The position numbers and the translations under genes were made by a program. A stretch of 64,000 bases of DNA from Hymenoscyphus infarciens. Lineage: Eukaryota; Ascomycota; Leotiomycetes; Helotiales; Helotiaceae. Each line of letters starts with the position of its first letter. Positions within the stretch are counted from its first letter, which is position 1. A model generated the notes under the pieces. It saw nothing but the letters and a program-made list of their open reading frames with translations, was not told the origin of the DNA and made no database searches. This document shows positions 45,018 through 55,588 of this stretch, one piece after another. Location of the stretch: positions 1 through 64,000 of the forward strand of contig LLCB01000267.1 of NCBI GenBank assembly GCA_001414345.1, in the 5' to 3' direction.

Positions 45018-47013
45018 CGAAAATTGATCAATGGAACATCCTCACCAAGAAACGCAGAAGGGGACCAGCAGCTCATCATATTATGTCCTAGATGTTGAAC
45101 GCTTCCTCACTAGTAAATCCCGTCATCAAAACATGCCTTTCTTACGCTTTCAGTATCCACCATTAACATATACAAGGAATTTTATTTACACGGACTTGTA
45201 ATATTGGGTCGTGCCCTAGGCTTCGAGCGATCTGACGTCGAGTCTGCGTTCAACTCCTCCTTACGAGTTCATTGAGGTAATTCTCCGAAAGCACTCTTAC
45301 AGGTGGTCACGGCACGATATCCACGACAAGAAACTATCGTTTACAGCGCTCAACCTATGAGAATGAACACCTCGGTCTTTGGAACTTCAAGCGTTAGGAG
45401 AAGGTAAGAATGCTTAGCATGGTTCTCGGTACACCTACCTGATGCCTTTCCTTAACATGTATTGTGTAATTACATTATCAGATTCTCAATTAACCCAGAT
45501 TATTTCGAGCAATATCTCTGAATTTGTGGCACAATTTCGGTTAGGATACTATTTGGTTTCGTGCAGTTGCGGATTGTATAGGGTACGGAGAATAATGCCT
45601 CAGACTGGAGTCTCTGTCATCGTTCTAGGTACAGGACGCCCAAGAACTACCAGGTAAAACGTCAATACGACCTGAATGGTTTAGAACATTTGGATTTTGG
45701 CTGGTCTTTGTTCTCCTAAGAATAATTATATAATTCTTCTATTACTTCTACTCATCTCCTCTCTCGTCAAAGAGTCGAAAAGAGCGGATATCGCACTTGC
45801 TGGAATCCAAATTACAGAATCCTTCTTGTTCAAAGCCCTCCTATCTCGCAAATCCATCCACCCACCTCCTCTATATTGTCCTTCCAGAGTTAAGTAACAA
45901 AAAACAAAGTGCAATAAAAGAGGGGAGAGAGCTGCTCGGAAGGCACGTGAGTGGCTGATAATTTTCAGCAGCTTACTCGAAGCTTACTGGTGGCTTACTC
46001 AACGAAGAAAGAGGTAGACAATCAGAGGGTGGGTGGGATATCGATTGTACCTTACTCCACGCGCGGGACGCAAAAAACGTCCTGATTTTCTCCACCTACT
46101 AAAATACCAACAGTTCCTTTAAAAGAACAACACCAAAGAAACCTCGAATAGGTCTAAATAGGCAAATCATGCCATAACAAAACCCAGTTGCTTTTGATCC
46201 GTGCGTTGTGGTTTCCTTTCAGCTTTAACAGGCCTTTTAGGAGGTGGTCTCTTCAGAGATCGACTCTCCAGCTCCTTTCTTTCTGACGAGTCTTGAGGGT
46301 GTTTTTGAGGATGTATATTGTGTTATACCGTGATAGATAAATAATGATGCGTTTGAAGATGGGTGCGAATCTGCTGTTGGAGCTTCTGGTCTTATTAAGG
46401 CTGAGAAGTTGGGTTAACGACCGTTGATTTGAGAAAGGGGGAGACGAGGGTTCTTGAATGGATGGTATGATACGAATTTGAAAGAGGAAACGAGAGAAGC
46501 GAATTTGTGTGTTTTCTTGTAAAACAATAGCGCATTTGGATAGTCGAGAAACAGCTAGAAAATTGTGCGCATCAAAGAAGCAGCGTTTAGTAAAAAGACA
46601 AAATTTCGAGAGGGGCGGAGATAAAATACATCAGTCATCCAGGGGAAATCTGTAGGCCCTGGTTTTAGGGAACTTCGTGGAGCTAAGCTGTCTCGCTAGC
46701 CAGTCTTTGTGGACTGGAACGATACTTGCAGTGTTAATCATAGAACTTCTTTCTCTCGTCTTCAATCCTCCTTGAAGACTTGGATGCCAGGTCTGCACGA
46801 ATACAGCAAGGACTTTGTAGTATAAAACAAATAACCAGCGAAGTGTTTGATAGCTGCAGCACTTGCTTCTTGAAAGACAAGCAGAAGACAAGCAGAAGAC
46901 CTGTCAAAAGCTAAGCGAGGGTAAAAACTAAAGAGAAAGCAAATAGGGAGGCCCCGATAATTGCAAACGACGAGCTGAGATTTAAATGCAGTTTAACACG
47001 CCAAAATACAAAT
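45018..47013. other. 2-kb segment without a recognised gene
   Basis: No supported coding gene. An AGCTTACT motif cluster lies at 45970-45999, and ATG-poor DNA follows. Short frames at 45442, 45697 and 46631 have no recognisable content. Because the motif precedes RPB12 elsewhere, an unannotated non-coding or small transcript downstream of 46000 is possible. Confidence 0.4.
45970..45999 (+). repeat. Second AGCTTACT motif cluster
   Basis: AGCTTACT starts at 45970 and 45981, and GGCTTACT at 45992, giving exact 11-bp spacing. The same octamer forms the array upstream of RPB12. Confidence 0.65.
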
Positions 47014-48887
47014 CTACGCATTGGGTATCTTCAACTCCTCCTTCCTCTTCTTGACTTCCTCAATCGCTTCTTCTTTCTTCTCGTTACCTGGATTTCGTAG
47101 CTGCCACTCGAGGCAAATATCTAGTGCTGGCTTCACCCAAATTCCCGCTTTGATTCCTCCCAATGCTTGCCGGAGGTCATTTCCGTTGACGAGAGGCTTC
47201 AATGAAGGAGCGTCCATGAGATCTAGGGTTTCTAGATGCTCAATAAATTTTTGCCAATTGCTGAGTAGAGTGGCTTTGCCTGTGAGATATTAGCAAGTTA
47301 TTTCAACAAGAGGAGGACAAAATCAATTGTTCCTGTAACTTGGTCTTCGAGAACCTACCAGATTCGTTCGCAGTCATACTCTCCGCCAGGATAGCCAGAA
47401 GAACTTGGAGTCTCCAGTTCTTGCCTTGATTATCCCATCTGCGAATTGCCATACCCAAAGTATCGCGCTCCTGAATAAATGGTTCCTTCTTCAGAATTGA
47501 ATCCCGTAGGCTCGTAATTTCCTGGAGGTTCCGGAAGGCTCCTGTAACGATGTCACAAATTTTGTTATTTAACTTGATGCCCTTTTGTGCTACTAGGGTT
47601 GGCAGAGGTGGCAATTGCTTGCCTGCAGCAGTTGGTTTTGGTAGGGGAATCATCGACCAAGGGGTAAGTGCAGCGAGAACCCATGCGGTGAACTGGGCGT
47701 CTTCGGATCTTACCAAAGATTGGTAGATTGAGCCTGGAGTCTCGTTGCTCTTGAGCTCATACAAAAACTCGTAGACAAGAGGCCAATTCCCTGTATTTGG
47801 AAAGTCTGCTGCTTGAACAGTTGGGTCGATGAAGATGAATTTGTAGAGTCCAAGTCGATCAATGAGTCGGAGAGCAGCTCTTGGATCCTTGCCTTGAAAG
47901 TGATTAGCCCATATCAAGGTGTATTGAAGCACTCTCCAACCTACCTTTCAGCATTTTCTCAATCTCAATTCCCACCCGTTCTCGGCTGATTTTGACCATG
48001 AGAGCTTGGGTGACAGTAGCATCGGTCATAGCAACTTCGGTCGCTGGGTCGATTCGGAAATCCAAACGGCTCGCAAACCGAATAAGTCTCAGCACTCGCA
48101 GAGGATCGTCCTTGAATGTTGTCAATGGCTCAAGTGGTGTTTTGATAAGTTGGGACTTGAGGTCTACCAAGCCACCACAGAAATCCTCAACTTGATCTGA
48201 TCGAAGGTTGTAAAATAGAGAATTAATTGTGGCATCTCGCCGTAATGCATCCTCTTCTGCTGTACCGAATTCCATTTGAGGATTGCGACTGTCATCCGTG
48301 TAGGTCTCTTTTCTCAAGTTGACGAAATCAACATCGAAGCCGAAAATCAATACAGTGGTCGTTTCGAGGTGCTTGGACTTTTCCGGGTTTTTGGCAATGG
48401 TGTGAAGTCGACCAATATCGCCTTCTCTGATATTGTGTTTTTCCACATTCTCGGGCATATTGATGAATTCTTCCATATGCCCGCAAAATGTCACGCCTGT
48501 CAAATTGTTGATGGCCGTGTCGATATCATGACTTGGGATGTTGAGAAGCCTGTCGCGAACCCAACCTCCAGCGAAACGTAGTTCTATCTTTTCCTTCAAC
48601 TCCTTGGCCTCGTCGATGAAGGTTGCCACATCTAGCAAGAGCCCACGAAGTCGCTGCTCTTGTGCCGTGAGCTGTAATTTTTGAGTGGTCATGGTGGTGA
48701 CTCGAGCCTTTTTCTTCTCTTGGGGGCTTGCAAGCTCAGAGTCGGCCTCTTTTCTTTTCATCAGAGAAAACAAGGAGAATTTATGTGTAAGAGTGGTCGG
48801 GGTGACTCGAGTTGTGACTCGCAAAATTTGACGAGCGCAAGAAATGCCGGTGGAGACAGTCAGAGGAGATGGGAAGAGACAAAGCAT
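47014..48887 (-). CDS. CCA1: tRNA nucleotidyltransferase (CCA-adding enzyme)
   Basis: This enzyme adds or repairs the 3' CCA end of tRNAs. Exons on the minus strand are 48887-47945, 47892-47359 and 47279-47014 (580 aa), with introns of 52 and 79 nt. Motifs seen: the class II nucleotidyltransferase head LRFAGGWVRDRLL, catalytic DID at residues 121-123, then FDVDFVNLR, RRDATINSLFYNL, the RNA/nucleotide-binding EDALRRDA region and DPLRVLRLIRFASRL. The first 42 residues lack acidic residues and are rich in Arg and Thr, like a mitochondrial presequence, and Met43 starts MKRKEADSE. Yeast CCA1 uses several starts to serve mitochondria and nucleus/cytosol, so the same may hold here. Divergent from TRS85. 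Confidence 0.95.
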
Positions 48888-49462
48888 CGAGATGGAAAGG
48901 CCCTAAGCTATTTGTTTGCCCACTCGCTCTTTATTGGGTAGCGGCTAGCGCATAGGAACATGGCGTATTTAGATCAATAGCAAACATTGATTATATCGTT
49001 TGTCTATTACCATCCATATATTCACGTCTTATTTGCATGAGAAGGTTGCAGGGGATGAAGTGCCCCTAGAAGCACACGTGTAATTGGCTGAGGGAACTCA
49101 AGGTCGGCGGGTCGGCTTCCGATTCGGATCCCAGCAACTCAAGTCTCCCAGAATTGATAAACCATCTTGTTCAACAGTCCGCAGTGCGCCGTGAACTCCT
49201 CGTCCTCCACAGAAGATACTATTACTTCCGATCCTTCATTGTCCAATACATGAATGCTAGAGGCACATGTCTACGGCATCATCTCACCCAATTCCGTTTG
49301 ATCAGCCCATGTACTGAAGCGTCCGCCTCTGCCAATCCAAGGCCACATTTCGCTGACTTTCCTTTCTAGTGATCCTCCGTTTGTAACTCATGCGTCTAGA
49401 GCCTTGCATACAGACGTTGTGGCAGCCGACAGACCAGCGAGAAGAGGCATTCACTGCTCTTC
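48888..49462. promoter_or_regulatory. Divergent promoter between CCA1 and TRS85
   Basis: There are 575 bp between opposed start codons. GCACACGTG (an E-box-like CACGTG) lies near 49072-49080. No coding sequence was seen. Confidence 0.45.
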
Positions 49463-51790
49463 ATGAACTCCCCCGATAATGTCTCGTCCCCCGAGCCCGT
49501 GGCATCCTCCATGCTGAGGATGCCAAAAAGCCGTGCCTCTGTCGATACTCACTCAATGATGTCCTCTACCTCGACCTTGCCATATCGAGCCTCGAACCCC
49601 TCCGTATCTTCCCTCTTTGCCTCTACAACCACGCCAACAGGCTCGAGATCAGGTTCCCCCGTGGGTGGCGCACGGTCGAGGATGTCCGGATCAGTATTTG
49701 GTGGCACACCAGGAGAAGGACAACAGATGCCACCTGCAGAACAGCCAGGGGATCCTCGAAATCTCATACTTCAAGCATTTGTCCCCCATATTGCGGTCCA
49801 CACATCCATCGATACACATGAATTGGTTAACGACAAAGGAATTGAGGGGGGGCTTTGGGAGTTATTGCGTCCATTCGGAGAAAGAGTACAGGGAAAGGTT
49901 AATGTACGAGACAGTATAGGGGCCGGAAAGACGTGGGACGACTTTTCCGTACGTTTCGTTCAGTTGGGCGACGGACTCGAGCCTCCTGAACTACCCAGGA
50001 AAAGCGAGGATGGAAACAGGACGCCTGTAAATGGCGAGAAGCCAGAGATGAAATCGGCAAGCCAACGATCGAGAACGGGGGGTAATATCTCACAAATCGA
50101 GAGTTTGGTGGACCGGCATTTGTCCCACGCGGAGGATTTTCCGGGTATGAATGGAGCAGGTGGGGAGGACTATCTGAACTTTAAGGACGCTCAAACTCGA
50201 AATCTCGATACTTCGTCGCCTTTTTATACTCTCTATTTGAGAAGGTTGCTTTCTGGGTTTCCTCTTCTACCTCATGAGACCTTTTCACATCCTGTGGCCT
50301 GTGTAATTGCAATCAGTTCTAGGAATACTAACCCAATCGATGCTTTACGGACTTTGTACCAGGAATCGACACTTGGCCCAAAAAGGCTACCACTTTGGGT
50401 TAACAGCGAATATCTACGGTACTATGTATTGGTCCACGATGAGGAGCGCGACGACATAACGAAATCAATTACTCTTTTTGACCAAATGAAGAAACATTTC
50501 GGTCTCCATTGTCACCTTCTGCGCCTCAGAAGTAGTAATTGTGTATCAACAGATGATGACAGTTTCCGGATGCCTCGCTGCGAATGGGTTTCTGCTTCTG
50601 AAGAACTTGCCGATATTCAAAGTCGGGAAGTGCTGGAAGATTTCGAAAACTCGTACCCTTGCATTTACGAATCAGACATGACAGCCATCAAAACCTTTAT
50701 TCGGGAGATGGTTACTCAATCCGTCATTCCATCAATGGAAAGAAATGTATCAACATGGAACGATCAAGTGGCATCAAGGCGGCGGGGCATCGGTGGTCGA
50801 TTCATGAGTTTATCTAAAAGATGGACAGGATTTGGAAGTAGTTCAAGAAATTCTTCGGGCGGTCCTTCTGGCTCTGGCAGCAATTACGATTCCGTGCAAG
50901 GTTATTATCGACCAGATACTCCAGAGGCCATAATGCGGAAATTGGCGGATTATGCATTCATGCTTCGAGACTGGAAGCTTGCACAATCTACTTACGACTT
51001 GTTGCGTTCGGATTTCAACAACGATAAAGCGTGGAGGTACCACGCTGCTGCCAACGAAATGGCAGCTATCAGCACGCTCTTGATCCCGCAAACTTTGAGT
51101 CCAAAAGCCCGGGCTGAAACCGTTGAACAAATGCTCGAGACTGCATCGTATTCCTACATCACGCGTTGTGGTGCTTCATATGGTGCCTTTCGCTGTCTTG
51201 CCTTGGGGATGGAGCTTTTAAGACTTAGAGGCGGTTCAGCGACCGAAGATGCTGCAAAATGGGGCTCAAAACTTCTCGAGTACAAAGTCGTTGGCCCGAT
51301 AGGGGATGCACTCGTGAAGGAGCGAATTGCGATATGCTATGCTTCGAAGAAAAGAAATGGTTCCGGTCAATGGGGTGGCAGAATCCGAAAATCGGCCATG
51401 TGGAGTATATTCGCCGCCGACTCCTGGCTCACGCTGGGAAAGATACAACAATCAAAGCATTGCTTAGATGAGGTGAATGCGAAATATGACAGTCTCCCCA
51501 ATGGAAAAGGTCTGACTAAATTCACCCATGCAAACAACTTCCTGCAAGCGCTGCAGAAGGAAGTCAATCTGGCGCTATATCCAGAGTCTGCAATTGAAGG
51601 ACCCGGGGCGATCGATGATCTGATTGATACATCAATGGGGGATGAGAGCGAATCATTCAATTCTCGACCACATAGAAGAAGTTTAATGGGAGCGACTGGA
51701 CCGCCTATGACGAGTCTTGAGTCTGCGCCATTGCAAGGGGATTTACTGGATGTGAAAGATGAAGCTACTCCATCTCTTCAGTTTGAGTGA
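49463..51790 (+). CDS. TRS85: TRAPPIII subunit Trs85/TRAPPC8
   Basis: This is a subunit specific to the TRAPPIII exchange-factor complex for Ypt1/Rab1 in autophagy and Golgi traffic. Single exon, 775 aa. After a Ser-rich N-terminus come the family's conserved regions: LILQAFVPHIAVHTSIDTHE, SPFYTLYLRRLLSGFPLLPHE with HPVACVIAISS, the TRAPP-core part FIREMVTQSVIPSMERNVSTWNDQVASRRRG, and the helical-repeat part RKLADYAFMLRDWKLAQSTYDLLRSDF, which ends with repeat-like helices. The length fits filamentous-fungal forms. The ATG at 49463 is the first in frame. Confidence 0.93.
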   Translation: MNSPDNVSSPEPVASSMLRMPKSRASVDTHSMMSSTSTLPYRASNPSVSSLFASTTTPTGSRSGSPVGGARSRMSGSVFGGTPGEGQQMPPAEQPGDPRNLILQAFVPHIAVHTSIDTHELVNDKGIEGGLWELLRPFGERVQGKVNVRDSIGAGKTWDDFSVRFVQLGDGLEPPELPRKSEDGNRTPVNGEKPEMKSASQRSRTGGNISQIESLVDRHLSHAEDFPGMNGAGGEDYLNFKDAQTRNLDTSSPFYTLYLRRLLSGFPLLPHETFSHPVACVIAISSRNTNPIDALRTLYQESTLGPKRLPLWVNSEYLRYYVLVHDEERDDITKSITLFDQMKKHFGLHCHLLRLRSSNCVSTDDDSFRMPRCEWVSASEELADIQSREVLEDFENSYPCIYESDMTAIKTFIREMVTQSVIPSMERNVSTWNDQVASRRRGIGGRFMSLSKRWTGFGSSSRNSSGGPSGSGSNYDSVQGYYRPDTPEAIMRKLADYAFMLRDWKLAQSTYDLLRSDFNNDKAWRYHAAANEMAAISTLLIPQTLSPKARAETVEQMLETASYSYITRCGASYGAFRCLALGMELLRLRGGSATEDAAKWGSKLLEYKVVGPIGDALVKERIAICYASKKRNGSGQWGGRIRKSAMWSIFAADSWLTLGKIQQSKHCLDEVNAKYDSLPNGKGLTKFTHANNFLQALQKEVNLALYPESAIEGPGAIDDLIDTSMGDESESFNSRPHRRSLMGATGPPMTSLESAPLQGDLLDVKDEATPSLQFE

Positions 51791-52485
51791 GAGGAGCGAG
51801 AAGAGTGATTGAGATAGTGTTTATTAGGTTTTTAGTCGTCGGATCTCTGCATATACCATCTGTTGAGCGATTATATGGTTGGAGGAGCATTGGGTTGGCG
51901 TTCGCTGGGTGATTAGAAGGGAATGTTCATACATGGGATATAGCTGGATGCTCTCTTTCACGAAGGGGAGGGGGTGGAAGTAATCATTTGGGAATATGAG
52001 AAATCGTCCCAAACATAACTTTGTTCATGTACCGTATACGTAAGAATGTGTGAAATTATTTTCAGGCTTTAAACTATGCCACGTAAGTGACAAACACGTT
52101 ATAATATAAATTGAAATGATCGAAATAGGCTGTGGATTTTGTAGGGATAATGCCAAGACTAAGACCCCTTCCTCTCACTCAACCTGTCATGTGGCTTGAA
52201 TGGTCAGCCTTGTGGTGGGCGGGCCTTGTCACCCGCAGCAAGGCTTTCCATGAAACGTTCACCTTGACCTCCAATTGGAAACTCAATTGACACTCTTCAT
52301 CAACACCATTCCCACAATTGCAAGTTCCTCCGGTTCAAAGGAAGGGCAAAAAGTCGAGGTTCTGCTGCTGAGAAGGTCCTGCTTACCTTTCTGTGTTGAA
52401 GGCATCCCTTCGACCTATGATTGCCTCGGAGATCTGTCATTGATGTGGAAGGAATAGTTGGACTTGAGAAAGACAAAAGACAAAG
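51791..52485. other. Intergenic between TRS85 and the GH125 gene
   Basis: No gene was seen. It probably holds the TRS85 3' UTR and the GH125 promoter, in tandem orientation. Confidence 0.45.
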
Positions 52486-54345
52486 ATGGTCAAGCTTGGA
52501 CTTGGAGCGTTGCCAGTATGGTTGGGGGTATGTGGCTTGGTGATGGGACAGGAGGATGGGGAGGAGGTTCTTGCGGAGGGGAATACGGATTATGCTAGGG
52601 CGTGTCCGGATTATAAGAAGTATTCTACTTTTGCTCAGTAGGTGCCCTCCATTTTCCCTTTTGAGGGATTTTCTTAGCTGATATGAGGGTAGTCGACCGT
52701 TCTCAGAGGGCGAAATGGAGTTACCTTTCCAAAGACCGTCGATATACTGTCGGACTTTTACCTCTCCTCTTGTGGAGAAGGTTATTGAGGATATTACATC
52801 GAGGATGCCGGACAAGGACCTCGCGAGACTCTTCGAGAACGCTTTTCCAAATACACTCGATACGACGGTGCGGTGGCATGTAGATGGTACCCAACCACAA
52901 AAACATAATGAGTTAAAACGAGGGACGAAAGATGATGGGAAATGGGGAGGAGCACAATCTTTCGTCGTTACGGGAGACATCAATGCCGAATGGCTACGAG
53001 ATTCCACGAACCAGTTACTGCAATACCAGCCTCTGGCAAAAAGCGACAAGAAGATTTACAATTTGATTTTGGGAGCTATAAACACACAAGCGGAGTATGT
53101 GATTGAATCTCCATACTGTAATGCCTTCCAACCACCCCCTGGTTCAAAACTCCCAGCAACACAAAACGGACAAGAAGATTACGTCCACCCAGCCTATGAA
53201 CCTTCATTCGTCTTCGAATGTAAATACGAACTAGATTCCCTGGCCCACTTCCTAGCAATCGGAAACACATTCGCCAACAGCACCGGCTCAACTGAATTCA
53301 TGACCCAAAGGTGGCACAAAGCCCTAGCAACCCTCCTCAATGTTCTGGATCAACAATCCCAATCAACATTCGACCACACAACTGGTCGTTTCGAGAGAAA
53401 CTCCTATACCTTCCAACGACGAACAGATCAAGGAACCGAAACCCTTCCTCTAGCAGGGATAGGCAATCCCCTAAACTTCGGCACAGGTCTCATCCGCTCA
53501 GCATTCCGACCCTCAGACGATGCAACAATCCTCGGTTTCTACATCCCAGCAAATGCTCAAATGGCCGTGGAACTCAAACGCACAGCTGATGTCCTGCGCG
53601 CTGCAAAAAACATCGGACTCGCTCAAATTCTGGAAAAGAGGAGTCAGAGTATCACGGACGGGATCTGGGAACATGGAGTGGTGCAGCATAAAAAGTTTGG
53701 GAGGGTCTTTGCTTATGAGGTTGATGGGTATGGGAGTCAGATTATTATGGATGACGCGAATGTGCCTTCTTTGCTTGCGCTGCCGATTATGGGGTTTGTG
53801 GATCGGACGGATGCGGTTTATCAGAATACTCGGAAGATGTTGCTGAGGAAGAACAGTAATCCTTATTTCTTGGAGGGCATGGCTTTTTCGGGTATTGGTG
53901 GTATGTTCTTCTCCCTCTTCTTTCTTCCGAGATGGTGTGCAAGTTTACTAACTGATGAATTAGGACCACATATTGGTCTCGAATACGCCTGGCCAATGAG
54001 TCTCCTTCTCCAAGCAATGACTTCCGAAGACGACGAAGAAATCACCAAATGTCTTCAGATGGTTTTGAAAGCTAGTAGGCTGGGTTTGGTGCACGAGTCC
54101 ATTAATGTAAATAGAATTCGGGATTATACTAGGAGTTGGTTTGCTTGTAAGTTTCTCCTCCCACTCTAATTTCTATCGGACTGGCATCAGAAGGTTTTCT
54201 GAAAATCAAGATGGCTTCCAGGGACAGGTGCTAATTATGAGAAAAAGGGGCGAACAGTGTTTTCGCACAAACGATATTGGATTTAGCGCAGAGGAAACCT
54301 CATTTGGTTTTTGGGAAGGGGGCGAAACCTTATGTGGTTCAATGA
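52486..54345 (+). CDS. Secreted GH125 exo-alpha-1,6-mannosidase
   Basis: This is a probable secreted exo-acting alpha-1,6-mannosidase (formerly DUF1237). Exons are 52486-52637, 52693-53900, 53964-54146 and 54248-54345 (546 aa); introns are 55, 63 and 101 nt. A signal peptide is seen at the start (LGLGALPVWLGVCGLVMG). Splicing gives CPDYKKYSTFAHRPFSEGEM and LPFQRPSIYCRTF, the family's opening. Catalytic-region motifs include GDINAEWLRDSTNQL, FVFECKYELDSLAHFL and DDANVPSLLALP. Splicing around 53901-53963 gives GIGGPHIGLEYAWPMS, and the last exon adds WANSVFAQTILDL. The exact last acceptor (54247) is set by frame and the conserved end. Confidence 0.92.
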
Positions 54346-54689
54346 ATATGAACTATCTAGCCTACTAGGAATGTATAGAAAGGGAAGGGCTTGGGAGTTA
54401 TCAGGATTTTTGATTGGGAATTAGCATGTTTGTATTAGTGTATTGGAATTGGGGATGGCCTTTTTTTGGCGCGACGGATTTTTAGGAGGATACTTTATTA
54501 CATATATATATTTAGATTCTTTAAATTGTTTTGAGGGGCACGAGGGAAAATGTTGTGATGTGATGTGATGTGTCCCGTGTAAGTGGGTTAGTGATAGAAG
54601 AGAGCGAGAAGTTGAAGTGAGTTTGAACCTCATTAGCGCCAGGGCGAATCAGATTAGATTAGATCTGCGAGAGTGAATCACATCATAAC

Positions 54690-54780
54690 CCAACTTTTTG
54701 TTGCACATCGCACTTAGCGCTTGATGCCCTGAAGCTACAGGGACTTTAAGCCTGAAGAAGGTTTTACTCTCTTTATGGCT
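54690..54780 (+). repeat. Direct repeat, copy A
   Basis: About 90 bp, matching 55166-55255 at roughly 75-80% by eye. The central 26 bases, starting GCGCTTGATGCCCTGAAGCT, are identical in the two copies. Confidence 0.75.
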
Positions 54781-55165
54781 TTCTTGAGGTTCCTAACACA
54801 CCCCACCAAATCAACAGTAAGATAGAAAAACCTACAAAAAATATAGAACAACTCCTTGGAGGCTACATGATGTTAGAATCAAGTTACATTCAATTTAATT
54901 TACAGGGTGTAGTTCTATTCAAGTCTACCAGGGGTTTTGAGGGGGGTCGGCTCGCTGTGGACAGTAAAAGCGGCAGTTGCTATACTTCCGGTTCGAATAA
55001 TCTAAATACTTGGAACATAACTCTATTAGAACATGGAACTTTACTTATCTCAACTATCAGGGTTGATACTTTGGATTGTGACCAATTTATTTCGGGAAAA
55101 AAAAAGAGTTACGGGGTTGAGTGTGGAAGTCTTTGGCAAGCCCTTGAAGTGTATGCTATCGCAAA

Positions 55166-55255
55166 CTAGCTTTTTTGTTGCATATCGCAGTTAGCGCTTG
55201 ATGCCCTGAAGCTACAGGGGACTTGCGAGCCTGGAGTCTTTCGCCCCCTTTTGGC
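55166..55255 (+). repeat. Direct repeat, copy B
   Basis: Second copy in the same orientation, about 476 bp from copy A. No element ends or coding capacity are recognised. Confidence 0.75.
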
Positions 55256-55588
55256 TACGTTTTCCCTTACTTCAACGCCTCTTAACTCAACGTCAACGCT
55301 TTAGGAAAACGTAATCTAGTCTCTTGTGAATCTATTCATACTTTCGTTTTATTTTATCACTTGTCGCTAACTTATGTTGCGATCGCAGTAGTGTTATGAG
55401 TTATGGCCCCTAGCTCTGTAGTAGGAACCTGTGAGAATCACAGCAACGAGGATCTGGGGACTTTTCATCTTTCAATCGGTATTTCATTACTGTATCGAGC
55501 TACGGCTCCTTCCCTCAAAATTGTAGAATTTAACAATGCAGACGTAAACTCGTGACTCCTTCATCGTGTTGCAATTTGCCTGGCTGAC

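Larger units (their letters stand above)
54346..55588. other. Intergenic between the GH125 gene and POLD3
   Basis: No supported gene. It carries two direct repeats of about 90 bp (54690 and 55166) flanking a weak 100-codon frame (54867-55169). The GH125 and POLD3 genes converge here. Confidence 0.45.

Noticed and set aside
54975..55000. GGTTCGAAT as a tRNA B-box
   Set aside because: No matching A-box or cloverleaf arms were found nearby; no tRNA gene could be supported anywhere in the window.
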